Assembly (NCBI GenBank): GCA_947499975.1 | Contig: CANMQE010000001.1 | Location: forward strand, 620,001 to 684,000 | DNA length: 64,000 bases | DNA from: an uncultured Sphingomonadaceae bacterium | GTDB taxonomy: Bacteria > Pseudomonadota > Alphaproteobacteria > Sphingomonadales > Sphingomonadaceae | Reading direction: 5' to 3' | Part shown: in pieces, positions 19,430 through 28,982 of the stretch | Layout: the number at the start of each line of letters is the position of its first letter | Position numbering within the stretch: the stretch's first letter is position 1 | Made by a program: the position numbers and the translations under genes | Notes under the pieces: generated by a model | The model's input: the letters and a program-made list of their open reading frames with translations, nothing else | Told to the model about the DNA's origin: nothing | The model's database searches: none

Positions 19430-20194
19430 ATGTCTATTCGACCCTACATCGTCGGCAACTGGAAAATGCACGGTACGCGGGCCATGCTGGCAGAAGCGCG
19501 CGCAATCGATCGCGCGGCAGAGCGGCTGTTGAAGGTTGAAGTTGCCTTGGCACCGCCGTTCACGCTGATTCATGCAACGCGCAAGGAAGCGAATCTGATC
19601 GCCATCGGCGCGCAGGATGTTCACCCCGCAGATGGCGGCGCGCACACCGGCGACGTTTCGGCTGCAATGGTGAAGGATGCAGGCGCAGGCTTCACCATCG
19701 TGGGCCATTCTGAACGCCGGGCGGACCATCAGGAAACCGATGCGATCGTGAAGGAAAAGGCCGACGCGGCAATCGACGCGGGCATGAACGTGATCGTCTG
19801 CGTCGGAGAGACCGAGGCAGAGCGCGATTCGGGCAAGGCGGAGGACGTTGTGACCGGCCAGCTCGCCGGTTCGCTGCCCACCGGCGAAGCTGTCGTGGAA
19901 AAAGTCACCGTCGCGTACGAGCCTGTCTGGGCCATCGGCACCGGTCGTACGCCCACGGTGGAAGACATCGGCGCGATGCATCGCAAGATTCGCGAGAAGC
20001 TGGTTTCGATCTATGGCGAGGAAGGCGCGAGCGTGCGCATCCTTTATGGCGGTTCGGTGAAGCCTGAAAATGCTGCCGAATTGCTGGCTGCCGATGAAGT
20101 TGGCGGCGCGCTTGTCGGCGGGGCCAGCCTCACGGCGGAAAGCTTCCTTGGCATCATCATGGCATCCGCCGAAGCGCAGGAAGAAAAATCCTGA
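19430..20194 (+). CDS. tpiA: triosephosphate isomerase
   Basis: Interconverts dihydroxyacetone phosphate and glyceraldehyde 3-phosphate. The 254-residue TIM barrel has K12 (GNWKMHG), H93 (VGHSERR), E164 (AYEPVWAIGTG) and the phosphate-binding LYGGSVKPEN. CGGAAAA precedes the ATG. It heads the tpiA-secG-pyrG series, an order seen in many proteobacteria. Confidence 0.98.
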   Translation: MSIRPYIVGNWKMHGTRAMLAEARAIDRAAERLLKVEVALAPPFTLIHATRKEANLIAIGAQDVHPADGGAHTGDVSAAMVKDAGAGFTIVGHSERRADHQETDAIVKEKADAAIDAGMNVIVCVGETEAERDSGKAEDVVTGQLAGSLPTGEAVVEKVTVAYEPVWAIGTGRTPTVEDIGAMHRKIREKLVSIYGEEGASVRILYGGSVKPENAAELLAADEVGGALVGGASLTAESFLGIIMASAEAQEEKS

Positions 20195-20296
20195 TCGATC
20201 CCCGCTGAAGCGCGCCCCTTGTGACCGCGCGCTTACGCGACTACATGCGGCGCACATCACCTGCCGTATTCCCAATAGAATTGCCCGAAACACAAC

Positions 20297-20689
20297 ATGA
20301 CCCTGTTCATCTTCCTCACCGTAATCCAGGCATTCATTGCTGCCGGCCTCGTCATCCTCGTGCTGATGCAGCGCTCGGAAGGTGGCGGTCTTGGTATCGG
20401 TGGCGGCGGTAGCCCCGGCGGGCTCATGTCGGCACGCGGCGCGGCAGATTTCCTGTCCCGCGCCACAAAATGGTTCGCGATCCTGTTCGTGGCGCTTTCC
20501 ATCGTGCTTGCGGCGGTTGCCGTGGACGCATCGGGTCAGCGCGATTTCGACGATACCCTGGATCGCTCGACCTCGGCACCGGCAACGAATGACGATCCGA
20601 TCCCCGGCGATCCCGGTCTGGATGGGGAACCTCCGGTCGATCCGGTTCCGCAGCCCGACGAAGATCCGCTGGCTGATCTCGCCAATTGA
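20297..20689 (+). CDS. secG: preprotein translocase subunit SecG
   Basis: Auxiliary subunit of the SecYEG channel. The 130-residue protein has two membrane helices (about residues 3-23 and 55-77), separated by the family's glycine-rich cytoplasmic loop (GGGLGIGGGGSPGGLMSARG). An acidic, proline-rich C-terminal tail follows, as in other alphaproteobacteria. Confidence 0.95.
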   Translation: MTLFIFLTVIQAFIAAGLVILVLMQRSEGGGLGIGGGGSPGGLMSARGAADFLSRATKWFAILFVALSIVLAAVAVDASGQRDFDDTLDRSTSAPATNDDPIPGDPGLDGEPPVDPVPQPDEDPLADLAN

Positions 20690-20769
20690 GCACATCCCTG
20701 CGGGCAAGGTGCCTGCAGTGGTGAAAACTTTACCCAAAGCGCTTGCGCCGAATCCGAGTGTGAGCTTAA

Positions 20770-22422
<1,653 letters not shown>

Positions 22423-22539
22423 ACTGATCTCCTACTGATGCGCAGCGAGCTGAAATCGTTATTGCGCCATTTCGGTTCAGTGTCGAATATTCTTGCACAG
22501 AACAGCCGTTAACGGATAGTGCGGATCAAGGGCTAGATT

Positions 22540-22699
22540 GATTGGCAAGGCGGCAGCATTACTGTCCGTTCATTCTTTTCGTATTGAGTCCTTCGGACTG
22601 TTTCGACCGGTCCAGCGCGAGCAACAGGGGCTCAATGCGCTGCTGGTTCGGTCTTGCTCGCTGAAATTGGCTGTCTTTTGCGACCCGGACAGCTTTTTT
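22540..22699 (+). ncRNA. candidate structured small RNA
   Basis: The 366 nt between pyrG and hsp20 hold no credible protein. Within them I see a hairpin at 22587-22599 (AGTCC/GGACT, loop TTC), a longer stem pairing 22613-22624 with 22654-22663 (ten pairs, one 2 nt bulge), and a terminator with six T residues at 22669-22699. This succession of stems ending in a terminator is what an independent small RNA looks like. A possible -35 TTGCAC lies at 22493, but the -10 is poor. I cannot match it to 6S, SRP, RNase P or tmRNA. The 5' end is a guess, and it could also be the 3' leader of the pyrG transcript. Confidence 0.4.
22669..22699 (+). terminator. Rho-independent terminator
   Basis: A 6 bp stem (GCTGTC/GACAGC, extendable by a G-U pair) followed by TTTTTT. 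It ends either the pyrG transcript or the candidate small RNA. Confidence 0.7.
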
Positions 22700-22728
22700 C
22701 AAGGGCGAGTCGGCGCTAGATGCGTCGA

Positions 22729-22758
22729 GGGGGCGGAGCTTTAGCGAGCTCCGCCCCC
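22729..22758. terminator. strong GC hairpin between pyrG and hsp20
   Basis: Perfect 12 bp stem (GGGGGCGGAGCT/AGCTCCGCCCCC, loop TTAGCG) followed on the plus strand by AACTTTTT. It lies 30 nt past the hsp20 stop, but the hsp20-strand side has no T tract. It is probably a back-up terminator for plus-strand transcription and may also slow hsp20 read-through. Confidence 0.65.
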
Positions 22759-22788
22759 AACTTTTTCAAGACATCAGTAGTGTGTAGA

Positions 22789-23262
22789 TCAGGCAGCGTC
22801 GGCCTGATCGTCGCCCTTTTCCTTGTTCTCCACCACCTTCAGCGAGCTGTCACCGATGGAGATCTTCTTCGGTTTCATCGCGTCAGGCACTTCGCGCACC
22901 AGATCGATGACAAGCAGGCCATCGGCGAGATCGGCGTTATCCACGCGCACGTAATCGGCCAGTTCGAAGCGGCGTTCGAACCCGCGATTGGCAATGCCGA
23001 TGTGGAGCATCTCGCCATCGGCAACTTCGTCGCGCTTCTTGCCCTGCACGGTCAGCAGGTTCTGCTGCGCCGTGATATCGAGATCCTGGCGCTTGAAGCC
23101 GGCAACGGCGATCGTGATGCGATACGCATCCTCGTCGCGGCGCTCTATGTTGAAGGGGGGATAATTGTCGCCGCTGTTGCGGGCGTTGTTCTCCAGCAGG
23201 TCGAACAGGCGGTCAAACCCGACAGTGGAACGGCGATAAGGGGTAAAATCCATACGGTTCAT
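22789..23262 (-). CDS. Hsp20/alpha-crystallin small heat-shock protein
   Basis: An ATP-independent holdase that binds unfolding proteins. The 157-residue protein has an alpha-crystallin domain in the middle (from YPPFNIERRDEDAYRI to about KPKKISIG), including the GFKRQDLDI strand and the G-x-L-type end of the domain. The start at 23262 (MNRMDF) is chosen over 23253 because AGAGGA precedes it. That Shine-Dalgarno is part of a ROSE-like thermometer, and a heat-shock promoter lies farther upstream. Confidence 0.93.
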   Translation of the reverse strand: MNRMDFTPYRRSTVGFDRLFDLLENNARNSGDNYPPFNIERRDEDAYRITIAVAGFKRQDLDITAQQNLLTVQGKKRDEVADGEMLHIGIANRGFERRFELADYVRVDNADLADGLLVIDLVREVPDAMKPKKISIGDSSLKVVENKEKGDDQADAA

Positions 23263-23269
23263 TTGAAAC

Positions 23270-23323
23270 AAATCCTCTTCTGAGCAATTTGAGATGTATG
23301 CGGACCCGCTTTCGGCGTCCGCA
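23270..23323 (-). promoter_or_regulatory. ROSE-like RNA thermometer in the hsp20 leader
   Basis: In the hsp20 leader RNA, AAAUUGCU (23290-23283) pairs with AGGAUUU (23276-23270) around the loop CAGAAG. The Shine-Dalgarno AGGA is held by UUGCU with the single bulged G that defines ROSE elements. A second hairpin lies upstream at 23299-23323, with arms UGCGGAC/GUCCGCA, an inner CCG/CGG pair set and a four-base loop. Heating should melt the weak proximal stem and free the ribosome site. Folding was done by eye. Confidence 0.75.
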
Positions 23324-23329
23324 CGATCA

Positions 23330-23358
23330 AGATAGGAAAGCGAAAAACCGCTTTCAAG
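23330..23358 (-). promoter_or_regulatory. heat-shock (sigma-32 type) promoter of hsp20
   Basis: On the minus strand CTTG (23358-23355) is followed after 18 nt by CCTATCT (23336-23330). This fits the alphaproteobacterial sigma-32 pattern I recall, CTTG-N17/18-CYTATNT. The predicted transcript starts at or just before the first leader hairpin. Confidence 0.65.
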
Positions 23359-23390
23359 AACTGTCGCCACACCATGTTCAGGGGAATTTC

Positions 23391-23654
23391 GTGAGCACGC
23401 CAAAGGTAGAAATCTACACCAAGATGTATTGCGGCTTCTGCCATCGGGCGAAGAGCCTGCTGGACGAGAAAGGCGTGGAATACGAAGAATACGACATCTC
23501 GCTGGGCGGTCCCAAGCGCGATGAAATGCGCGAGCGCAAGCCCGACGCAAACACCGTTCCGCAGATCTTCATCGACGACCGGGCCATCGGCGGTTCGGAC
23601 GAACTCGCCGCATTGGAGCGTCAGGGCAAGCTGGACGAGCTTCTCGGACGGTAA
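23391..23654 (+). CDS. grxC: glutaredoxin 3
   Basis: Glutathione-dependent thiol-disulfide oxidoreductase, 87 residues, with active site C14-G-F-C17 and the TVPQIFIDD and GGSDEL glutathione-binding segments. The GTG at 23391 is preceded by GGGGA and gives the standard N-terminus. The longer open frame to 23289 would cross the hsp20 promoter. It is divergent from hsp20 and 6 nt before the nitrilase gene. Confidence 0.95.
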   Translation: MSTPKVEIYTKMYCGFCHRAKSLLDEKGVEYEEYDISLGGPKRDEMRERKPDANTVPQIFIDDRAIGGSDELAALERQGKLDELLGR

Positions 23655-23660
23655 GCAGCC

Positions 23661-24488
23661 ATGACAAGGATCGCGGTTCTCCAGATGACATCCGGCATTT
23701 CGCCGGAGGCCAATGCCAATACTATCGCCCGGCACGCCGAAAAGGCGGCCGGGGAGGGCGCTGATATGCTGTTCACGCCCGAGATGGCCGGCCTGCTGGA
23801 CCGCGACCGACGCCGGGCAGCCGAGCATATCGTGCCGGAGAACGAAAGCCTCGTCGTCGAAAAGGTAGCGAATGCCGCACGAGAGGCGGGTATCTGGATA
23901 TCGCTCGGAATCCCGGTTCTGCGCGATGACGGGCGCTGGGCCAACCGCTCACTGCTGTTCAACGATAGCGGCGCAGTGGCCGGTCGTTATGACAAGATCC
24001 ACATGTTCGACGTTGAACTCGACACCGGCGAAAGCTGGCGTGAATCAGCAGCCTATGCGCCCGGGGACAGGGTGGTGGTGGTGGATGAAACGCCTCTGGG
24101 CCGTCTCGGCTTGACCATCTGCTACGACATTCGTTTTCCTGCGCTTTTTGAAGAACTTGGCCGCCAACGCTGTGATGCTATCGCAATTCCGGCGGCTTTC
24201 ACCGTTCCGACGGGCAAGGCGCATTGGCACCTCCTGCAACGGGCTCGCGCCGTCGAAGCCAGCGCCTTCGTTATCGGTGCGGCGCAGGTCGGCACACACG
24301 AGGACGGGCGTGTCACCTACGGCCATTCCCTCGTTGTCGATCCGTGGGGGCAAATGGTCTTGGACATGGACGGGGAGGCAGCGGGAATGCAGCTGTGCGA
24401 TATCGAGCCTGCTCGTATCGAGGAAGTGCGCAAGCAGTTGCCCAGCCTTGCCAACAAGCGCGATATCCCTAAATCACCCCGAACATGA
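23661..24488 (+). CDS. carbon-nitrogen hydrolase (nitrilase superfamily)
   Basis: A 275-residue amidase of the Nit1/Nit2-like branch with the catalytic triad E41 (FTPEMAG), K112 (YDKIHMF) and C154 (ICYDIRFP). The linked grxC neighbour suggests a role close to glutathione metabolism, such as deaminated glutathione amidase, but this is inference. It is coupled to the DUF1178 gene by a 4 nt ATGA overlap. Confidence 0.93.
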   Translation: MTRIAVLQMTSGISPEANANTIARHAEKAAGEGADMLFTPEMAGLLDRDRRRAAEHIVPENESLVVEKVANAAREAGIWISLGIPVLRDDGRWANRSLLFNDSGAVAGRYDKIHMFDVELDTGESWRESAAYAPGDRVVVVDETPLGRLGLTICYDIRFPALFEELGRQRCDAIAIPAAFTVPTGKAHWHLLQRARAVEASAFVIGAAQVGTHEDGRVTYGHSLVVDPWGQMVLDMDGEAAGMQLCDIEPARIEEVRKQLPSLANKRDIPKSPRT

Positions 24489-24949
24489 TTGTTTATGATC
24501 TTTCCTGCGACCAGGGCCACCGGTTCGAGGGCTGGTTTGGCTCCTCTGACGATTTCGCCTCGCAGAAAGAGCAGGGGCTGGTTTCCTGTCCGCAGTGCGG
24601 ATCGGAACAGGTCAGCAAGGCACCCATGGCGCCCGCCGTGGGCCGCAAGGGCAGCCAGCAGCATAGTGTTTCCAGGCCGGACGATCAGGGCGTGTCGAAC
24701 ACCCCGATGACGCCCGAGGTTGCGAAGGCTCTGGAAAAGCTGGCCAAGGCACAGGCGAAGGCGCTGGAAAACAGCACTTGGGTGGGTAAGGATTTCGTCG
24801 AGCAATCGCGGTCCATGCATTATGGCGAGCGTGAGCATACCGCCATCCACGGCGAGGCAAGCGTCGACGAAGCGCGAGACCTTCTCGACGAAGGCGTGCC
24901 CATTGCGCCCCTGCCACTGCCTGTCGCTCCCCCAGAGGACGTGAACTAG
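24485..24949 (+). CDS. DUF1178 family protein
   Basis: A 154-residue protein of unknown function. It starts MIVYDLSCDQGHRFEGWF and carries a zinc-ribbon-like CPQCG plus C8. The second half is helical, and the tail is acidic and proline-rich. The grxC-nitrilase-DUF1178 order is common in alphaproteobacteria. The start overlaps the nitrilase stop. Confidence 0.92.
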   Translation: MIVYDLSCDQGHRFEGWFGSSDDFASQKEQGLVSCPQCGSEQVSKAPMAPAVGRKGSQQHSVSRPDDQGVSNTPMTPEVAKALEKLAKAQAKALENSTWVGKDFVEQSRSMHYGEREHTAIHGEASVDEARDLLDEGVPIAPLPLPVAPPEDVN

Positions 24950-24965
24950 GTAAACTGCGGCGGTG

Positions 24966-25042
24966 TGGTGCGCCCGACAGGATTCGAACCTGTGGCCCCC
25001 GGATTAGGAATCCGATGCTCTATCCGACTGAGCTACGGGCGC
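24966..25042 (-). tRNA. tRNA-Arg (anticodon CCT)
   Basis: A 77 nt cloverleaf read on the minus strand. Acceptor arm GCGCCCG/CGGGCGC; D arm with AGCTCAGTCGGATAGAGC; anticodon stem CGGAT/ATCCG around loop TTCCTAA; T arm ACAGG-TTCGAAT-CCTGT. Discriminator A and an encoded CCA are at the 3' end (24966-24968). It reads the rare AGG codon. Confidence 0.97.
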
Positions 25043-25097
25043 ATTCAGTAGCCGTTTAGTCGCGGCCTTTGCTTGGCACAACCATCAAAACCGACGC

Positions 25098-25128
25098 AAA
25101 AAAGGGCCCCTCCCGAAGGAGAGGCCCC
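25098..25128 (-). terminator. terminator of the TonB-dependent receptor gene
   Basis: Nine-pair stem with one mismatch (arms around GGCCC and GGGCC, loop TTCG on the minus strand), followed in the receptor direction by TTTTTT. It begins 27 nt after the stop codon. Confidence 0.88.
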
Positions 25129-25154
25129 ATTCTTTTCAGGTTTGAACCCCGCGC

Positions 25155-28100
25155 TTAGAAGCGGACGTTCGCACCGAAGTAGAAACGACGACCGTTGGTG
25201 TCGTAGAACTGGCTGTTGTAGCCACCACCCGAAAGCTGACCCAGCGACGGGTCGGCTGCCGTGTTGATCCCGCCCAGTGGCGGAGCTTCGTTCAGCAGGT
25301 TGTCCACGCCGAAACGGAAGTTGACCGTTTCATTGACCGCGAACGAACCGTTCAGGTTGAAAAGGTTGTAGCTGGGGAAGCCGGTGGTCGGCGTAGGAGC
25401 GCCGATTTGAGCTTCCGTTGCGTCCTCGATCGAGGGCAGATGCTGCCACTGGATGCCGAGATAGGCCGGACCCCAGTTGTAGCCGAGCGTCGTGAACACA
25501 CGATACTCGTAATTGCCCCCGTTAAGGCCGTTCTCACCGGTTCCCAGCGTGCCGACATAATCGACCTGATCGAGAATACCGTCCAGAGCCGTCGACTTGA
25601 AGTCGATGGCATAGGTACCCAGCACGTTGAGGTTCAAGGTGCCCGGACCAGCTTCGAGAGCAAGATCCAGGGCAACGTCGATACCCGAAAGGTCAAACGC
25701 ACCGTTGTTCACGTAGGTACGCTGAACGTTGCCGAGAGCACCCGTGGCGTTACGCGGTACCAGCTGACAGAACTGCGAGTTCGCCACTTCCTGGGGGCTG
25801 CCGCCGAATTCGGGGTTCAGCAGCGGATCGTAGCAGGACCGCAGGGCAACACCCACGGTCTGCAGGCCGATCGCATCCTCAACGCTGATCTTGTAGTAAT
25901 CGACCGTCAGACGAGCACGAGAGATCGCGCCACCGAAGTACGGCTGAACAACTGCACCAACAGTCCAGGTGTCAGCCTTTTCCGGAGTCAGGTTCGGGTT
26001 GCCGACACTTGTCGGGAAGGCGAAGCCGCCCGTACCACTGTCCTGCACGCCCGAATAATACTGCTCGTCAGCATCCGGGTTGCCGCTGGCCTCCATCTGG
26101 ATGCGGCAGATCGCTTCGACCTTGGCGCCGTTTGCATTTCCGCCTTCGAACTGGTCCCCCGGCTGGTTAGCCGAGAAATCGAGCGGGTTGGCCAGCGAGC
26201 AGGGGTCACCCACCGTGTTACCGCCGAAGGTTTGCTGGGCCTGCAGGAACAGCTCGCCGATGTTGGGTGCGCGTTCAGCGCGGTTGTAACCGCCACGGAA
26301 ACGCAGCCAGTCGGTAACTTCCCAGTCGCCCAGGATCTTGTAGGTGTAGCTGGTTCCGGTGGTGGAATAGTCGGAGATACGACCGCCCACTTCCAGATTC
26401 AGCTGCTGCACGAAGGGCAGGTCCCGGACGAGCGGAATGAGAAGCTCGCCATACAGTTCATGCACGTCGAACGCCGCATCGACATTGCCACTCGGGTAGA
26501 TGCCTTGGGCCTGATCGAGGAAGGAACGGCCCTGCGTGGTCAGCGTGTCATTGTCGAACTCGAACTGGACTTCACGATAGCTGGCACCGATTGCGGCGCC
26601 GACTTCGCCGGCCCAAAGCTCGAACAGACCGCCCGAGATGTTGGCTTCGGCAATGGTCTGCGTGACTTCCGAACGGTTCTTCAGATCGGCACGGATGGCT
26701 TCAAGACAGTCCTCCGAGAATCCGTCTTCCGGCGGATTGAAGAGGTTGAGGCCCGAAGTACACGTGGCAGTCGAAGCGCCGAAGCCGAAGTTCGGAGCAC
26801 CCTGGTTACCGGTCTGGCTGAAACCGCGACCGAAATTGGGTGCGCCCAGCACAGCCTGGAAGCGTGACAGCGAGTTTACGCCAGTCTGCCTCGCGTAGGT
26901 CGACGAGATGCCGTGGCTTACGAAGGTTTCCCAGGCGAAACTGGTGCCGGGAATGAAACCTTCGAGGCCTGCCGTCAGGTTGTATGTCGTGACATCGGTG
27001 AACGTTTCACGATCGTCAAACAACAGCGATTCGAGCTGGAATGGCGCATCGGGATTGGGGCGACTATCGAGCAGCGTCTGCAGATCGTCAGGCAGTTCGC
27101 CCGGATCGAGCTGCGTCGGGTCGATATTCACGGTCCAACCACCCACGGCCGGCGAAGGCTCGTTGCGGGTAAAGGTCTCGACGTGGCTGAACAGCGCCTG
27201 GCCGAACACGCCAACCCAGTCGTTGATCTCGTAGTTGCCGCGGGCAAACGCATTGTAGCGCGTCAGCGGCAGGATCAGGTAAAGGCTGGTATTGTTCGAG
27301 CCGATCGCGCCGTTGATCGTCTGCTTGAAAGGCAGGCCGTCCAGCGGCAGATCGAACTGGTCGTTGCCGAAGTTGGACGGCGTGCCGTTTGCACCGATGG
27401 TGAAAGCCTGGCCGGTCGTCGGATTGACATACACGTTCACACCCGGAGTGCCGTTGGGGCCATTCGGGAACACCGTGCCGAAATCAGGCTGGTTCGGGCC
27501 GAAGCCGAAGTTAATGCCCGGTGCCGGAATGAAGAACTGGCCGCCGGGAATGTTGGGATCGGCATACAGATCGGTGTACCAGTCACGATCACGCTGGAAG
27601 TTGGCTTCGCGCGTGTTCATCGACATGGCCAGCGACACGTTGCCGCGACCGTCTGCAAAGTCGGTGCCCATGATGCCGGACAGCTGGTATTCGAAGTTGT
27701 CGCCTTCCTGCGTGATACCGAACTGGGCATCCAGCTCGAGACCTTCGAAATCCTTCTTGAGGATGAAGTTGGTCACACCGGCAACAGCGTCGGCACCGTA
27801 GGTTGCCGATGCACCGCCAGAGATGGTTTCGATACGCTCGATAGCAGCGGACGGGATGGTGGAAATGTCCACCACGCCAGAGGCGTTGCCCGGCGTGCCG
27901 CGACGGCCATCGATCAGCACGAGGTTACGGTTGGTACCGATACCGCGCAGCGAGATCGTTGCAGCACCCGGCGTGTTGGTTGCCGTTGGCTGGATGTCGC
28001 CGCCAGCGGTAGGCGTCTGCGCCGGAACGAACTGCGGCAGCTTGTTCAGGTTCGATTCGATTGCAGCGGTAGAGGACTGCTCCAGCAAGCCCTCGTCCAC

Positions 28101-28316
28101 GGTAACCATCGGGCTGTTGGAATTGTAGTCCTGCGTCGCGATACGCGAGCCGGTGACCACGATGCGCTGCTGCGGCACATCCTCTTCCTCGCCAACCTGC
28201 ACGTCGTCGCCAACGGTGGCGTCCTGCGCCATGGCTGGCACCGCCATGATCATGCTGCCGGCCCCTCCGGCCAGCAGCACAGCTTTGAAAAGCTGCTTGT
28301 TGCTAAAAGTTCTCAC
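25155..28316 (-). CDS. TonB-dependent outer-membrane receptor
   Basis: A 1053-residue outer-membrane transporter. A signal peptide ends at AVPAMA-QD. The plug domain follows (residues about 50-180), with QRIVVTGSRI, ISLRGIGTNRNLVLIDGRR and TISGGASATYGADAVAGVTNFI. The C-terminal beta barrel ends in the typical aromatic FYFGANVRF. Substrate is unknown; the length and the SGGASATYGADA plug style match the many oligosaccharide or peptide receptors of Sphingomonadales. The start is GTG with AAGGGAG seven nt upstream. The leader is long and faces the tandem-MarR gene. Confidence 0.96.
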   Translation of the reverse strand: MRTFSNKQLFKAVLLAGGAGSMIMAVPAMAQDATVGDDVQVGEEEDVPQQRIVVTGSRIATQDYNSNSPMVTVDEGLLEQSSTAAIESNLNKLPQFVPAQTPTAGGDIQPTATNTPGAATISLRGIGTNRNLVLIDGRRGTPGNASGVVDISTIPSAAIERIETISGGASATYGADAVAGVTNFILKKDFEGLELDAQFGITQEGDNFEYQLSGIMGTDFADGRGNVSLAMSMNTREANFQRDRDWYTDLYADPNIPGGQFFIPAPGINFGFGPNQPDFGTVFPNGPNGTPGVNVYVNPTTGQAFTIGANGTPSNFGNDQFDLPLDGLPFKQTINGAIGSNNTSLYLILPLTRYNAFARGNYEINDWVGVFGQALFSHVETFTRNEPSPAVGGWTVNIDPTQLDPGELPDDLQTLLDSRPNPDAPFQLESLLFDDRETFTDVTTYNLTAGLEGFIPGTSFAWETFVSHGISSTYARQTGVNSLSRFQAVLGAPNFGRGFSQTGNQGAPNFGFGASTATCTSGLNLFNPPEDGFSEDCLEAIRADLKNRSEVTQTIAEANISGGLFELWAGEVGAAIGASYREVQFEFDNDTLTTQGRSFLDQAQGIYPSGNVDAAFDVHELYGELLIPLVRDLPFVQQLNLEVGGRISDYSTTGTSYTYKILGDWEVTDWLRFRGGYNRAERAPNIGELFLQAQQTFGGNTVGDPCSLANPLDFSANQPGDQFEGGNANGAKVEAICRIQMEASGNPDADEQYYSGVQDSGTGGFAFPTSVGNPNLTPEKADTWTVGAVVQPYFGGAISRARLTVDYYKISVEDAIGLQTVGVALRSCYDPLLNPEFGGSPQEVANSQFCQLVPRNATGALGNVQRTYVNNGAFDLSGIDVALDLALEAGPGTLNLNVLGTYAIDFKSTALDGILDQVDYVGTLGTGENGLNGGNYEYRVFTTLGYNWGPAYLGIQWQHLPSIEDATEAQIGAPTPTTGFPSYNLFNLNGSFAVNETVNFRFGVDNLLNEAPPLGGINTAADPSLGQLSGGGYNSQFYDTNGRRFYFGANVRF

Positions 28317-28702
28317 TTTGTGCTCCCTTCACAGTGATGGCGCAGGCGCGAAGTGCGCTCTCGCCAGATTTCATCGGCCCACGCAATAGGCGCGCAAGAT
28401 CGACCGAAGGCATGACAATGCCCCGGCGAGTTCGCGCGGCTGACGTGTTTGATGTTCAGATACGGGTGCGGAACAAAGGCATGCGAACGCCGACGTCGTC
28501 GACCCTCCAACTGCGCTGGAATGCGCTGTGTACATGCTAATTCCTCCCCCGGTGGCACAGACTTGAATCGCGCTGGGCCTTACCGGTTTCCAGCCATATT
28601 CGGGCTTGTTGATTGTGTCTAGTCGGTGCGTGACCGGAATGTGGAAGCCATTCCTCGACAGCGACCAAAGAGTAGTGCTTGCGGCACGAACGAGCAGAAG
28701 CC

Positions 28703-28716
28703 TTCACGTGTGTGAA
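28703..28716. promoter_or_regulatory. palindrome, possible operator
   Basis: TTCAC-GTGT-GTGAA, exact 5 bp arms, directly beside a minus-strand TATAAT. It is a candidate repressor site for the receptor promoter. Confidence 0.4.
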
Positions 28717-28747
28717 ATTATATTAACCTGTCAAAACAACAAGATAA

Positions 28748-28760
28748 GCCAATAATTGGC
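28748..28760. promoter_or_regulatory. palindrome, possible operator
   Basis: GCCAAT-A-ATTGGC, exact 6 bp arms around one base, in the A+T-rich part of the control region. Confidence 0.4.
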
Positions 28761-28865
28761 GAGTTTTGAGGGGAATGCGCAATAAAGTGTTGCCTAGCTG
28801 CATCGCATTCCAAAATGATAGGCAGGTGGCTTGTTGATCGAGTCCGAAGTGCGTGGCCCGGACGT

Positions 28866-28882
28866 GTTTGCATGCTGCAAAC
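28866..28882. promoter_or_regulatory. 17 nt palindrome at the tandem-MarR promoter
   Basis: GTTTGCA-TGC-TGCAAAC, exact 7 bp arms, immediately followed by TTATACGAT, which resembles a -10 box (28884-28889). It lies about 100 nt before the regulator start. Size and placement suit a MarR-type operator for autoregulation. Confidence 0.5.
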
Positions 28883-28982
28883 TTATACGATGCCGCGCTG
28901 TTCAAACTGAAAAAACTTGCCTAATGATCGTTCGCGCCGGAAATGTTCGGAATAATATCAACAGGCCCGTGAGAGGAACGCG

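Larger units (their letters stand above)
28317..28982. promoter_or_regulatory. 666 nt gene-free control region between the receptor and the tandem MarR gene
   Basis: No credible protein is encoded here. It must hold promoters for both divergent genes. Besides the three palindromes listed separately, I see a small hairpin GGCAT/ATGCC near 28409-28422 and an A+T-rich stretch at 28710-28800 with a minus-strand TATAAT (28722-28717). The latter would give the receptor transcript a leader of about 400 nt. Confidence 0.6.

Noticed and set aside
22587-22599. Possible cUUCGg tetraloop hairpin
   Set aside because: The base pairs actually form a five-pair stem with a three-base loop; the UUCG closing arrangement leaves a C-A mismatch.
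25407-28337. Two plus-strand open frames of 470-490 residues opposite the TonB receptor
   Set aside because: Antisense shadows of a high-GC gene; the translated sequence has no domain and the receptor on the other strand is unmistakable.
28717-28734. TTGACA and TATAAT on the minus strand before the TonB receptor
   Set aside because: They are only 6 nt apart, so they cannot serve as -35 and -10 of the same promoter.
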